DNA of 25,149 nucleotides from DAOTEJ01 sp035454085 (lineage in GTDB: Bacteria > Pseudomonadota > Gammaproteobacteria > Burkholderiales > Burkholderiaceae_F): the NCBI GenBank assembly GCA_035454085.1, contig DAOTEJ010000033.1, positions 1 through 25,149 of the forward strand. Direction: 5' to 3'. Made by a program: the position numbers and the translations under genes. The notes under the pieces were generated by a model. The model had not been told where the DNA came from. It made no database searches and saw only the letters and a program-made list of their open reading frames with translations. The stretch's first letter is position 1. Every line of letters begins with the position of its first letter. Of this stretch, positions 1 to 8,192 are shown piece after piece.

Positions 1-38
1 GCAGCTGGCCAGTGGCCGAGGCGGCGATCGTGAGCGCG

Positions 39-44
39 TAGCAT
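39..44 (+). promoter_or_regulatory. Putative -10 box (TAGCAT) of the first EamA gene
   Basis: TAGCAT followed by CGCGGG lies 10 nt before the ATG at 55, so transcription would begin only a few bases before the start codon. The same TANNNT plus CGC-rich layout recurs before several genes in this window. No convincing -35 box is visible. Confidence 0.45.
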
Positions 45-54
45 CGCGGGCCTC

Positions 55-969
55 ATGAACCCGAGACTCGACGCCCGCACCGCGGCCCTGCTCCTGCTGC
101 CGCCCATCTTCTGGGCGGGCAACGCGCTGGTGGGCCGCGCCCTGGTGGGGCAGTTTCCGCCGCTGGCCCTGTCACTGCTGCGCTGGGCGCTCGCCTTTGC
201 CGTGATCGCCCCATTCACCCTGCCCACGCTCTGGCGGCAGCGCGCATTGCTGCGCCGATGGGCACTGCCGCTGCTGGCGATCAGCGCGGTGGGCGTGGCC
301 GCCTACAACTCGCTGCAGTACCTGGCGCTGCAGACCAGTTCGGTCTTGTCCGTGACCCTGATCGCCGCGTCGGGGCCGGTGATCACCCTCATGGTCGGCG
401 CGCTGAGCTTCGGGGCGCGCGTCAGTCGCCTGCAGTGGCTGGGCGCGGCCGTGTCGCTCGCCGGCGTGCTGGTGGTCGTGACCCGCGGCGAGCCTGCGCG
501 GCTTGCCACGCTGCAACTGGCGGCGGGCGACGTGATCATGCTGATCGCCACGCTGTGCTGGAGCCTCTATACGTGGCTGCTGCGGCGTCACCGGCCGCCG
601 CTGGCGCTCGGGCCCTTCCTGACCGCGCAGATCGGCCTGGGCACCCTCATGATCCTGCCCTTCGCTTGGGCCGAAGCCGCGCTCACCGGCGCGCGTATCG
701 CGTGGGGCTGGCCCACCGTCGGTGGACTCCTCTACGTGGCGCTGCTGCCTTCGCTCGCGGCGTATTGGGCCTGGGACCGCGGCGTGGCCCGGGCCGGCCC
801 CATCCTGCCCATGCACTTCGCCAACCTCACGCCGCTGTTTGCCGCCGCCCTGGCCTACGCCCTGCTCGCCGAACCCATCGCCTGGTACCACGTGCTCGGT
901 GCCGGGCTGATCGTGGGCGGCATCGCCGTGGCCAACCGTCCCACCCCGGGCAAGCCGACGATCGCGTGA
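55..969 (+). CDS. EamA/DMT-family permease
   Basis: A 304-residue inner-membrane protein of the drug/metabolite transporter superfamily. The sequence shows about ten hydrophobic segments in two repeats, as in EamA (RhaT/YdcZ-like) exporters. The first half opens with a Pro-Phe-Trp-Ala-Gly-Asn stretch typical of the family, and the second half has the usual Ala-Tyr-Trp-Ala-Trp-Asp segment. The length matches the family norm of about 290-310. Such proteins export amino acids, nucleosides or other small metabolites, but the substrate cannot be read from sequence. The ATG at 55 is the first start after a TAGCAT -10-like box. The next gene is on the same strand 79 nt downstream with its own promoter-like motif, so this is probably monocistronic. 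Confidence 0.85.
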   Translation: MNPRLDARTAALLLLPPIFWAGNALVGRALVGQFPPLALSLLRWALAFAVIAPFTLPTLWRQRALLRRWALPLLAISAVGVAAYNSLQYLALQTSSVLSVTLIAASGPVITLMVGALSFGARVSRLQWLGAAVSLAGVLVVVTRGEPARLATLQLAAGDVIMLIATLCWSLYTWLLRRHRPPLALGPFLTAQIGLGTLMILPFAWAEAALTGARIAWGWPTVGGLLYVALLPSLAAYWAWDRGVARAGPILPMHFANLTPLFAAALAYALLAEPIAWYHVLGAGLIVGGIAVANRPTPGKPTIA

Positions 970-1048
970 TCCCGCGAGCGGCGCGCCGAGTTCGCCGGAG
1001 GGGGTGCTAGCCTTCGACGCTCTTGCCGCCGTCCCCCTGCGCCGGACG

Positions 1049-1825
1049 ATGTCCGCCTCGATCGAATCCAACTGCATCCTGGTCGTCGACGACGATCCCA
1101 TCTCGAGCTCGCTCGAAGCCCACATGCTCGCCTTGCTGGGCTTCAGCGCGCGCATCGAGCCGCTGCCCGAGCGAGCGTTGGCTCTGACCCGCACCGGGCG
1201 CTTCGACGCGATGCTGCTCGACATCGACATGGGCGGCATGGACGGCTTCGAGACGCTCGAGCTGCTGCGCACTTCGGAGGCGGAGTCGCAGGCCCCCGCC
1301 TTCCCGGTGATCGCCGTCACCGGCTACGGCTCGCCCGCCGACCGCGCGCGCTGCCTCAACGCCGGCTTCAACGAGCACCTTTCCAAGCCCGTGGCCGCGG
1401 GCCTGCTCGGCGCCGCGCTCGAACGCGTGCTGGCCGAGCGCGGTCGCGTCGGCACCCAGATGCGCAGCTCCGATGCCGAGCGCCTGCGGCGCACGGTGGC
1501 GCGGCTCGGCGAGGTCAAGCCCGGCGACCGCACCTTCGCACCCACGGTGATCGAGTCCTTCGCGCTGCGCTCGGCCCAGCTCATCGAGGCCATGGACGCG
1601 GCGGTCCGATCGGGCGACTTCGAGGGGGGCAGCCGCTCGGCGCGCGCTCTCAAGTCGAGCGCGGAGTTCCTCGGCGCGCTGGGGCTTGCCGGCCTGTGCG
1701 GCGAGGCCGCAGGCTTCTGCGACCGCGCCAACCGCAGCGCCGCGCACGAGGTCGTGCGGCGCATCGACGCCGAGCACCAGGCGGTGCTCACGCTGCTGCT
1801 TGCGAGGCCCGCCGCCGGGGGCTGA
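1049..1825 (+). CDS. Response regulator with degenerate Hpt-like C-terminal domain
   Basis: A 258-residue cytoplasmic signalling protein. Residues about 8-130 form a receiver domain: acidic Asp14-16, phosphoacceptor Asp58 in a Leu-Leu-Asp-Ile-Asp-Met context, Thr91, and Lys113 in Ser-Lys-Pro. Residues about 145-250 look like a histidine phosphotransfer domain, with the motif Ala-x-Ala-Leu-Lys-Ser-Ser-Ala near 198-205. Where Hpt domains carry the phosphorylated His, this one has Arg199. The domain could therefore be a docking module that no longer relays phosphate. No DNA-binding or enzymatic output domain is seen. The ATG at 1049 is preferred over a GTG at 1004, because a TAGCCT -10-like box at 1008-1013 lies after that GTG. 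No histidine kinase is adjacent, so the partner is unknown. Confidence 0.8.
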   Translation: MSASIESNCILVVDDDPISSSLEAHMLALLGFSARIEPLPERALALTRTGRFDAMLLDIDMGGMDGFETLELLRTSEAESQAPAFPVIAVTGYGSPADRARCLNAGFNEHLSKPVAAGLLGAALERVLAERGRVGTQMRSSDAERLRRTVARLGEVKPGDRTFAPTVIESFALRSAQLIEAMDAAVRSGDFEGGSRSARALKSSAEFLGALGLAGLCGEAAGFCDRANRSAAHEVVRRIDAEHQAVLTLLLARPAAGG

Positions 1826-1943
1826 GCCTGTTGCCGGCCGCATGCGGCGCGCACGGATTCGGTCCACCGCAGCTCGGGGCGCCCGCCGGTCGCTCGGGAG
1901 TGATTGCTGCGGCGCGGGCGCCTGCCCAGTCCACCCGGGCCGA

Positions 1944-1949
1944 TACAAT
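1944..1949 (+). promoter_or_regulatory. Putative -10 box (TACAAT) of pepN
   Basis: TACAAT followed by CGGCCGCC lies 26 nt before the pepN ATG. It has the same form as the boxes before other genes here. No good -35 hexamer is visible at the expected distance. Confidence 0.5.
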
Positions 1950-1975
1950 CGGCCGCCCTTCGCCGCCCGCCTCCC

Positions 1976-4642
1976 ATGCGCAACGAGCAAGTCCTGACCG
2001 TCCTGCGCGCGGACTACCGCGCCCCTGCCTTCGTCACCGAGCGGGCCGAGCTCGAGTTCGACCTCGACCCGGCGCTCACCACGGTGACGAGCCGGCTGCA
2101 TCTGCGCCGCGTCCAGGACGGCGCCACCGAGCTCTGGCTCGACGGCGAGGACCTCGAGTTTCTCGGGGTCTGGCTCGACGGCACGCCGCTGGCCGATGCT
2201 CGCCTCGAGGTGCGCGCGAACGGACTGTGCATCCGCGGGCTGCCCGAGCGCTGCGTCCTGACGGTACGCAACCGCGTCCGCCCCGAGGCCAACACCCAGC
2301 TGTCGGGCCTGTACACCTCCAACGGCAACTTCCTCACGCAGTGCGAGGCCGAGGGCTTCCGCCGCATCACCTACTTCCAGGACCGGCCCGACGTGATGGC
2401 GCGCTACGACGTCACGCTGCGCGCCGACGCCGCGCGCAGCCCGGTGCTGCTTGCCAACGGCAACCTGATCGAGCAGGGCAGCCTGCCCGACGGGCGCCAC
2501 TGGGCGCGCTGGGAGGATCCCTTCCCCAAGCCCTCGTACCTGTTCGCCCTGGTGGCCGGTCGCTACGCGCTCACCGAGGAGCGCATGCGCCTGGCCAGCG
2601 GCCGCGAGGCGCTGCTGCAGGTGTGGGTCGACCCCGGCCAGGAGGGGCGCACCGCCTACGCGATGGCGAGCCTCAAGCGCGCGATCCGCTGGGACGAGGA
2701 GCGCTACGGTCTGGAGCTCGACCTCGACCGCTTCATGATCGTCGCGTCCAACGACTTCAACATGGGCGCGATGGAGAACAAGGGTCTCAACATCTTCAAC
2801 GCGCGCTACGTGCTCGCCGATCCGTCCGTGGCCACCGACACCGACTACGCGAACATCGAGTCGATCGTCGCGCACGAGTACTTCCACAACTGGACCGGCA
2901 ACCGCGTCACCTGCCGCGACTGGTTCCAGCTCTCGCTCAAGGAAGGCCTCACCGTCTTCCGCGACCAGGAATTCTCGGCCGACCAGATGGGCTCGGACTC
3001 GGGCCGCGCGGTGCGCCGCATCGAGGACGTGCGCACGCTGCGCACCGCCCAGTTCCCCGAGGACGCCGGCCCCATGGCGCACCCCGTGCGCCCCGACAGC
3101 TACCAGCAGGTCGACAACTTCTACACCGCCACGGTCTACGAGAAGGGCGCCGAGGTCGTGCGCATGTACGACACCCTGCTCGGTCGCACGGGCTTTCGCC
3201 GCGGCATGGATCTGTACTTCCAGCGCCACGACGGGCAGGCGGTCACCTGCGACGACTTCCGCGCCGCCATGGCCGACGCCAACCGGCGCGACCTCGGCCA
3301 GTTCGAGCGCTGGTACGACCAGGCCGGCACGCCGCGCGTCGAGGCCCGGGGCCGCCATGACCCCGTGGCCGCGAGCTTCGAGCTCACGCTCACCCAGACC
3401 ACCCCGCCCACGCCGGGCCAGCCCAGCAAACTGCCCCTGCACATTCCGGTGGCCCTGGGCCTGGTGGGCGCCGACGGACGCGACCTGCCCCTGCGCCTGG
3501 CGGGCGAAGCCGAGGCCGGCCCGACCACCCGGGTACTCGAACTCACCGCGCGCGAGCAGCGCTACCTCTTCGTGGATCTGCCCGACCAGCCCGTGCTGTC
3601 GCTGGGGCGCGGCTACTCGGCGCCGGTGGTGTTCGACGCGCATCACGACGAGGCGGCGCTCGCCTTCCTCGCCGCGCACGACAGCGATCCCTTCAACCGC
3701 TGGGAGGCCGGCCAGACTCTGGCGCTGGCGCGCCTGCAGCGGCTGGCCGACAGCGTCGAGGCCGGGCGCACGCTGGCGCTCGACGAAGCCTACGTCGCGG
3801 CAGTGCGCGCCACCCTGCTCGACGAGCGTCTGTCGCCCGCGTTTCGGGAGCTGGCGCTGGCCTTGCCGGGCGAGGGCTTTGTCGCCGAGCAGCGCGCCGT
3901 GGTCGACCCCGGCGCGATCCGCGTTGCGCGCGAGTTCGTGCGCGCCGAGCTCGGCCGGCGGCTCGAGCCCGAACTGCTCGCCGCCCATGCCGCCCACCGT
4001 ACCGGCGGCCCCTACTCGCCCGGTCCGGAGCAGGCCGGCCCGCGCGCGCTGAGCAACGGCGCGCTCGCGCTGCTGGTGGCGGCCGGCTCGGAGCAGGCCC
4101 TCGACCTCGCGCGTGCCCAGTTCAACACCGCCGACAACCTCACCGACCGCCTCGCGGCGCTGACGGCCCTGGTCAACAGCGCCGCGCCCGACAAGGCCGA
4201 CTGGCTGGTGCGCACCGCGCGCGAGTGGGCCCGCGAACCCCTGCTGATGAACAAGTGGTACGAAATTCAGGCCCGCGCCGTGCGCCAGGCGGGCGAACCG
4301 CCGGTGCTCGAGCGCGTGCGCCGGCTGATGCGCCACCCCGGCTATTCGCTCGCCAACCCCAACAACGTCTACGCCCTGATCCGCTCCTTCTGCTGGGCCA
4401 ATCCGGCCGAGTTCCACCTCACCGACGGCAGCGGCTACGCCTTCTGGGTGGAACAGGTGCTGGCGCTCGACGCGCTCAACCCCAAGGTGGCCTCGCAGCT
4501 GGCTCGCTCGCTCGAGCGCTGGCCCAAGTTCACGCCCGAGCGCGCCGCGGCGATGCGCGCAGCGCTGGCCGAGGTGGCCGCGCGCCAGGGGCTGTCGAGC
4601 GACGTGCGCGAGGTGGTCGGCAAGGCGCTCGAGAACGCGTAG
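1976..4642 (+). CDS. pepN: Aminopeptidase N (M1 zinc metalloprotease)
   Basis: An 888-residue cytosolic aminopeptidase that removes N-terminal residues from peptides late in protein turnover. It has the exopeptidase motif Gly-Ala-Met-Glu-Asn near residues 264-268 and the zinc site His-Glu-Tyr-Phe-His at 300-304, with the third ligand Glu323 in the following Leu-Lys-Glu-Gly-Leu-Thr segment. The length and the long alpha-helical C-terminal domain match the gammaproteobacterial/betaproteobacterial PepN type. The ATG at 1976 is chosen because it gives the usual N-terminus and follows the TACAAT promoter motif; upstream codons in the frame are unlike the family. fbp follows 31 nt later on the same strand, a pairing that I recall as common in Burkholderiales. 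Confidence 0.96.
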   Translation: MRNEQVLTVLRADYRAPAFVTERAELEFDLDPALTTVTSRLHLRRVQDGATELWLDGEDLEFLGVWLDGTPLADARLEVRANGLCIRGLPERCVLTVRNRVRPEANTQLSGLYTSNGNFLTQCEAEGFRRITYFQDRPDVMARYDVTLRADAARSPVLLANGNLIEQGSLPDGRHWARWEDPFPKPSYLFALVAGRYALTEERMRLASGREALLQVWVDPGQEGRTAYAMASLKRAIRWDEERYGLELDLDRFMIVASNDFNMGAMENKGLNIFNARYVLADPSVATDTDYANIESIVAHEYFHNWTGNRVTCRDWFQLSLKEGLTVFRDQEFSADQMGSDSGRAVRRIEDVRTLRTAQFPEDAGPMAHPVRPDSYQQVDNFYTATVYEKGAEVVRMYDTLLGRTGFRRGMDLYFQRHDGQAVTCDDFRAAMADANRRDLGQFERWYDQAGTPRVEARGRHDPVAASFELTLTQTTPPTPGQPSKLPLHIPVALGLVGADGRDLPLRLAGEAEAGPTTRVLELTAREQRYLFVDLPDQPVLSLGRGYSAPVVFDAHHDEAALAFLAAHDSDPFNRWEAGQTLALARLQRLADSVEAGRTLALDEAYVAAVRATLLDERLSPAFRELALALPGEGFVAEQRAVVDPGAIRVAREFVRAELGRRLEPELLAAHAAHRTGGPYSPGPEQAGPRALSNGALALLVAAGSEQALDLARAQFNTADNLTDRLAALTALVNSAAPDKADWLVRTAREWAREPLLMNKWYEIQARAVRQAGEPPVLERVRRLMRHPGYSLANPNNVYALIRSFCWANPAEFHLTDGSGYAFWVEQVLALDALNPKVASQLARSLERWPKFTPERAAAMRAALAEVAARQGLSSDVREVVGKALENA

Positions 4643-4673
4643 GCGCACTTACAAGCACGCACAGGACACTGCC

Positions 4674-5678
4674 ATGGCCCGCATCACGCTGACCCACTAC
4701 CTGATTCGCATGGAGCGCGAGCACGCGCTCGACCCCAACCTGCGCCTGCTGATCGAGACCGTCGCGCGCGCCTGCAAGGCCATCAGCCACAAGGTGGGCA
4801 AGGGTGCGCTGGGCGGCGTGCTGGGCAGCGCCGAGACCGAGAACGTGCAGGGCGAGGTGCAGAAGAAGCTCGACGTGATCTCCAACGAGATCCTGATCGA
4901 GGCCAACGAGTGGGGCGGGTATCTGGCCGGCATGGCAAGCGAGGAGATGGAGACCGCTCACGCCATCCCCGTGGCCTATCCGCGCGGGCGCTACCTGCTG
5001 CTGTTCGATCCGCTCGACGGCTCGAGCAACATCGACGTGAACGTGTCGATCGGCACCATCTTCTCGGTGCTGCCCGCGCCCGAGAGCCGCCAGGACCCGG
5101 TCGACGAGGCCTTCCTGCAGAAGGGCACGCGCCAGGTGGCGGCGGGCTATGCGGTCTACGGCCCGCAGACCCAGCTGGTGCTGACCGTGGGCCACGGCGT
5201 GGTGGTCTTCACGCTCGACCGCGACACCGGCAGCTTCCTGCTCACCACCGAGGGCGTGCAGATCCCGCGCGCCACCCGCGAGTTCGCGATCAACATGTCC
5301 AACATGCGCCACTGGGAGCCGCCGGTGAGGCGCTACGTCGACGAGATGCTCGCCGGCAAGACCGGGCCGCTCGCCAAGGACTACAACATGCGCTGGATCG
5401 CGAGCATGGTGGCCGACGTGCACCGCATCCTCACCCGCGGCGGCGTCTTCATGTACCCGCGCGACGCGCGCGAGCCCGACAAGCCCGGCAAGCTGCGCCT
5501 GATGTACGAGGGCAACCCGATGGCCTTCATCGTCGAGCAGGCGGGCGGCGCGGCCACCGACGGCCGTGGCCGCATCCTCGAGATCCAGCCCGGCAAGCTG
5601 CATCAGCGCGTGGCGGTGTTCCTCGGCTCGGCCGAGGAAGTCGAGCGCGTCACCGCCTATCACGGCCCGGCCGGATGA
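4674..5678 (+). CDS. fbp: Class I fructose-1,6-bisphosphatase
   Basis: A 334-residue cytosolic enzyme that hydrolyses fructose 1,6-bisphosphate to fructose 6-phosphate, the committed step of gluconeogenesis and part of the Calvin cycle where that exists. The metal-binding signature Asp-Pro-Leu-Asp-Gly-Ser-Ser-Asn lies at residues 112-119. Further class I landmarks are the Tyr-Ala-Val-Tyr-Gly segment and the Gly-Lys-Leu-Arg-Leu-Met-Tyr-Glu substrate-binding stretch. The length is normal. The ATG at 4674 lies 31 nt after pepN and its TGA overlaps the next ATG as ATGA, so the next gene is probably translationally coupled. No RuBisCO or phosphoribulokinase gene is in view, so a gluconeogenic role is the simplest reading. 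Confidence 0.96.
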   Translation: MARITLTHYLIRMEREHALDPNLRLLIETVARACKAISHKVGKGALGGVLGSAETENVQGEVQKKLDVISNEILIEANEWGGYLAGMASEEMETAHAIPVAYPRGRYLLLFDPLDGSSNIDVNVSIGTIFSVLPAPESRQDPVDEAFLQKGTRQVAAGYAVYGPQTQLVLTVGHGVVVFTLDRDTGSFLLTTEGVQIPRATREFAINMSNMRHWEPPVRRYVDEMLAGKTGPLAKDYNMRWIASMVADVHRILTRGGVFMYPRDAREPDKPGKLRLMYEGNPMAFIVEQAGGAATDGRGRILEIQPGKLHQRVAVFLGSAEEVERVTAYHGPAG

Positions 5679-6118
5679 GTCTGCCCTCGGGCGCGCTGGT
5701 CGCCGCGCAGCTCGTGCTGCTCGCGACGCTGGCGGTCACCACCCAGGTGCAGGGGCTGGGACGCGGCTGGCTGCTGGGCCTGCCGCTGTTCGCCCTGGGC
5801 ACGGTGCTGGGGATGTGGGCGCTGGGCCACAACCAGGTCGGCAACTTCAACATCCGGCCCGAGGTGCGCGCCGATGCCGAGCTCGTCACGGGCGGCCCCT
5901 ATCGATACATCCGCCATCCCATGTACACCGCGCTGCTCGCTGCCTGCGGCGGGCTGGTGGCGATCGACCCGCGCCCGCTGCGCCTGCTGATCCTCGCCGC
6001 GCTCGCGCTGGTGCTCAACGCCAAGGCGCTGCGCGAGGAAGCGCTGCTCGCGCGGCGCTTTCCCGGCTATGCGGACTACATGAAGCGCGCCGCGCGCTTC
6101 GTTCCCGGCGTGTACTGA
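5675..6118 (+). CDS. Isoprenylcysteine/phospholipid methyltransferase-like membrane protein
   Basis: A 147-residue integral membrane protein with about four hydrophobic segments. The segment Gly-Gly-Pro-Tyr-Arg-Tyr-Ile-Arg-His-Pro-Met-Tyr near the middle, with a later Glu-Glu and Tyr-x-x-Tyr, matches the S-adenosylmethionine-binding region of the ICMT/PEMT fold. Bacterial members of this size are usually annotated only as isoprenylcysteine carboxyl methyltransferase family; the acceptor is unknown, and bacteria generally lack prenylated CaaX proteins. Its ATG overlaps the fbp stop (ATGA), arguing for co-translation. It ends 34 nt from the convergent quinone oxidoreductase gene. Confidence 0.8.
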   Translation: MSLPSGALVAAQLVLLATLAVTTQVQGLGRGWLLGLPLFALGTVLGMWALGHNQVGNFNIRPEVRADAELVTGGPYRYIRHPMYTALLAACGGLVAIDPRPLRLLILAALALVLNAKALREEALLARRFPGYADYMKRAARFVPGVY

Positions 6119-6119
6119 G

Positions 6120-6136
6120 GGCCTGCGCACGAGGCC
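6120..6136. terminator. Possible bidirectional hairpin between convergent genes
   Basis: GGCCT and AGGCC flank a 7-nt loop in the 34-nt gap between the methyltransferase-like gene and the convergent oxidoreductase gene. The stem is only 5 bp and has no T tract, so intrinsic termination is a guess from position. Confidence 0.3.
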
Positions 6137-6152
6137 GCATGCAAAGGATCGT

Positions 6153-7130
6153 TCAGGGCAGGAGCACGAGCGAGCCGGTGGTCTTGCGCGCTTCCAGATC
6201 GGCCTGGGCTTGCGCGGCCTGGGCCAGCGGGTAGCGGCGCTCGACCTCGACCTTGATCTTGCCGGCCTGCATCAGGCTGAACAGTTCCCTGGCCGAGGCC
6301 TCGAGCCGCGCGCGCGGCACCACGTGCGTGGCGAGCGTCGGCCGGGTCACGAACAGCGAGCCCTTGGCCGCGAGGATGCCGAGGTTCACCCCCGTGACTG
6401 GACCAGACGCGTTGCCGAAGCTCACCATCAGCCCGCGCGCTTGCAGGCAGTCGAGCGAGCCTTCCCAGGTGTCCTTGCCCACGCCGTCGTAGACCACCGG
6501 CACCTTGGCGCCGCCGGTGAGTTCCTTCACGCGTTCGGCGAAGTTCTCCTTGCTGTAGTCGATCGTCGCCCAGGCGCCGTGCTCGCGCGCGAGCTTCGCC
6601 TTCTCGGGCGAACTGACCGTGCCGATCAGCTTCACGCCCAGGGCGCGCGCCCATTGGCAGGCAATCAGGCCGACACCGCCGGCCGCGGCGTGGAACAGGA
6701 TGGTCTCGGTGCCCTGCAGGCGGTAGGTCTGGCGGAACAGGTACTGCACCGTCAGGCCCTTGAGCATCACCGCCGCGGCCTCGTCGTAGCCGATGCCGCG
6801 CGGCAGCCTGACCACCGTGCCCGCCGGCAGGGTGCGCATGCGGGAGTAGGCGCCCAGGGGGCCTTGCGGGTAGGCCACGCGGTCGCCGGGCTTGAGGAAG
6901 TCCACCCCCTTGCCCACCGACTCGACCTCGCCCGCGCCCTCGAAGCCCAGGCCGTGCGGGGTGGCCGCCGGGTACAGGCCGGTGCGGTAGTAGATGTCGA
7001 TGAAGTTCACGCCGATGGCGTGCTGGCGGATGCGCACCTCGCCCGGCCCGGGATCCGGCACCTCGATCTCGGCGAATTCGAGCACCTCGGGGCCGCCGTG
7101 GCTGCGCACGACGATGGCTTCGGTCTTCAT
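6153..7130 (-). CDS. NADPH:quinone oxidoreductase (zinc-free MDR family)
   Basis: A 325-residue cytosolic oxidoreductase of the medium-chain dehydrogenase/reductase superfamily, quinone reductase (QOR/Qor) branch. The N-terminal GroES-like domain ends around residue 120. The Rossmann fold follows with Ala-Ala-Gly-Gly-Val-Gly at 149-154, and an Ile-Asp-Tyr segment precedes the second half. The catalytic zinc ligands of alcohol dehydrogenases are absent, as in QOR proteins such as E. coli QorA. It likely reduces quinones or enones with NADPH. The ATG at 7130 overlaps the stop of the upstream EamA gene (ATGA), and the AAGGAG ribosome site lies inside the last codons of that gene. The two minus-strand genes form one operon. 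Confidence 0.9.
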   Translation of the reverse strand: MKTEAIVVRSHGGPEVLEFAEIEVPDPGPGEVRIRQHAIGVNFIDIYYRTGLYPAATPHGLGFEGAGEVESVGKGVDFLKPGDRVAYPQGPLGAYSRMRTLPAGTVVRLPRGIGYDEAAAVMLKGLTVQYLFRQTYRLQGTETILFHAAAGGVGLIACQWARALGVKLIGTVSSPEKAKLAREHGAWATIDYSKENFAERVKELTGGAKVPVVYDGVGKDTWEGSLDCLQARGLMVSFGNASGPVTGVNLGILAAKGSLFVTRPTLATHVVPRARLEASARELFSLMQAGKIKVEVERRYPLAQAAQAQADLEARKTTGSLVLLP

Positions 7131-8044
7131 GCGGGAGTCTCCTTTGAGGGTTGCGGCGCGGACCGCGTGAGCACGGCCACGCCCGCGAGCACCAGCGCCG
7201 TGCCGGCCAGTTGCCAGGCGGTCACCGGCTCGTCGAGAAAGATCGCGGCAAGGCCTATGGTAGCCACCGGCCCGACCATCGCCGCCAGAGCGGTGCGCCC
7301 GGCGCCGATGCGCGCCACCGCCGCCATGGTCGCGAACACTGGCAGCACCGTGCAGGCGAGCGCGTTGACCAGCGACAGCCACCACACCGGCGCGGGCTGG
7401 GCAATCGAGGCCCAGGGCATGAGCAGCGCCCACTGCACGAGCACCGCCGCACTGGCCACGCACATCGCGTAGGACACCAGCCGCACGGTGCCCACGCGGC
7501 GCACCAGTTCGCCCGACAGCACCAGATAGGCCGCGTAGCTCAGCGCCGCGCCGAACACCAGCGCCGTGCCCAGCCACACCTGCCCGCCCTCGAGCTTCAC
7601 GTCGTGAGCGAACACCAGCACGATGCCGCCGTAGGCCAGACCCAGCGCCCACCATTCGGCGCGCGCAATGCGCTTGCCCAGCACCACGGCCGAGATCAGC
7701 AGCACCAGCGTGGGGTTGAGATAGAGCACCAGGCGTTCGAGCGCGGCGGTGATGTACTGCAGGCCCAGGAAGTCCAGCATGCTGGCCACGTAATAGCCCA
7801 GCAGCCCCAGCACCACCAGCCGCGCGTGATCGGAGCGCGCCAGCGGCGGCGCGCCGCGGGTCGACCACCACAGAGTCGCCACGAACACCGGCAGCGCGAG
7901 CAGCATGCGCAGGGCGATCAGGGTGACGGGATCGACCCCGTGGCGGTAGGCCAGCTTGACCACGATGGCCTTGGCCGAGAACAGCACGCTGCCGGCGACC
8001 GCCAGCGCGATGCCGACGGCCAGCGGTCGGGAGGAGGAAGTCAC
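7127..8044 (-). CDS. EamA/DMT-family permease
   Basis: A 305-residue inner-membrane protein with about ten hydrophobic segments in two EamA repeats, the second beginning near residue 160. It resembles generic small-metabolite exporters and its substrate is unknown. The start is a GTG at 8044: no ATG is available before the first transmembrane segment, and a TACAAT -10 box lies exactly 6 nt upstream of this GTG, predicting an mRNA that begins at or next to the start codon. It overlaps the downstream oxidoreductase gene by four bases. The gene is divergent from the gdx locus, sharing a 61-nt spacer with the upstream small ORF there. Confidence 0.85.
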   Translation of the reverse strand: MTSSSRPLAVGIALAVAGSVLFSAKAIVVKLAYRHGVDPVTLIALRMLLALPVFVATLWWSTRGAPPLARSDHARLVVLGLLGYYVASMLDFLGLQYITAALERLVLYLNPTLVLLISAVVLGKRIARAEWWALGLAYGGIVLVFAHDVKLEGGQVWLGTALVFGAALSYAAYLVLSGELVRRVGTVRLVSYAMCVASAAVLVQWALLMPWASIAQPAPVWWLSLVNALACTVLPVFATMAAVARIGAGRTALAAMVGPVATIGLAAIFLDEPVTAWQLAGTALVLAGVAVLTRSAPQPSKETPA

Positions 8045-8050
8045 TGCGCG

Positions 8051-8056
8051 ATTGTA
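8051..8056 (-). promoter_or_regulatory. -10 box (TACAAT) with leaderless spacing, EamA operon
   Basis: On the minus strand TACAAT is followed by CGCGCA and then the GTG start, a 6-nt gap. A transcript from this box would start at or within a base or two of the GTG. No Shine-Dalgarno sequence could fit. Confidence 0.55.
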
Positions 8057-8093
8057 CGGAGCCGCGACTCGGCCCCCGAGCCGAAGGCGGCCC

Positions 8094-8099
8094 TAAGAT
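8094..8099 (+). promoter_or_regulatory. -10 box (TAAGAT) with leaderless spacing, upstream of gdx
   Basis: TAAGAT followed by CGCGCC and the ATG of the 28-codon ORF at 8106. The 6-nt gap matches those at 8044, 18559 and 20009. It diverges from the minus-strand TACAAT box 37 nt away. Confidence 0.5.
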
Positions 8100-8105
8100 C
8101 GCGCC

Positions 8106-8192
8106 ATGCGCCCTGCCCTGGGCTTCGCCCTCGCTCTCGCCAACGCGCCCCGCCGGGCCGCGGCCGCGCGCCGCGCCGCGCGCACCGCATGA
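8106..8192 (+). CDS. Possible leader peptide ORF overlapping gdx
   Basis: A 28-codon ORF beginning 6 nt after a TAAGAT -10 box and ending in TGA that overlaps the gdx ATG as ATGA. The product would be hydrophobic at the start (Leu-Gly-Phe-Ala-Leu-Ala-Leu) and then Arg/Ala-rich, with six arginines in total. If transcription starts where the promoter motif predicts, ribosomes would load on this ATG first and reach gdx by termination-reinitiation. It may only be a coupling device rather than a functional peptide. Short ORFs arise easily in GC-rich DNA, so the evidence is the exact promoter spacing plus the overlap, not the amino-acid sequence. Confidence 0.4.
   Translation: MRPALGFALALANAPRRAAAARRAARTA

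Noticed and set aside
1007..4648. A 1213-codon open frame on the minus strand opposite the response regulator and pepN
   Set aside because: It is a shadow frame of GC-rich coding DNA: its product is low-complexity, rich in Arg, His, Gly and Ala, and the plus strand encodes clear protein families over the same bases.
8045..8188. Possible guanidine-I riboswitch before gdx
   Set aside because: The space is short, holds two divergent promoter-like motifs and a small ORF, and none of the conserved ykkC sequence blocks could be recognised.
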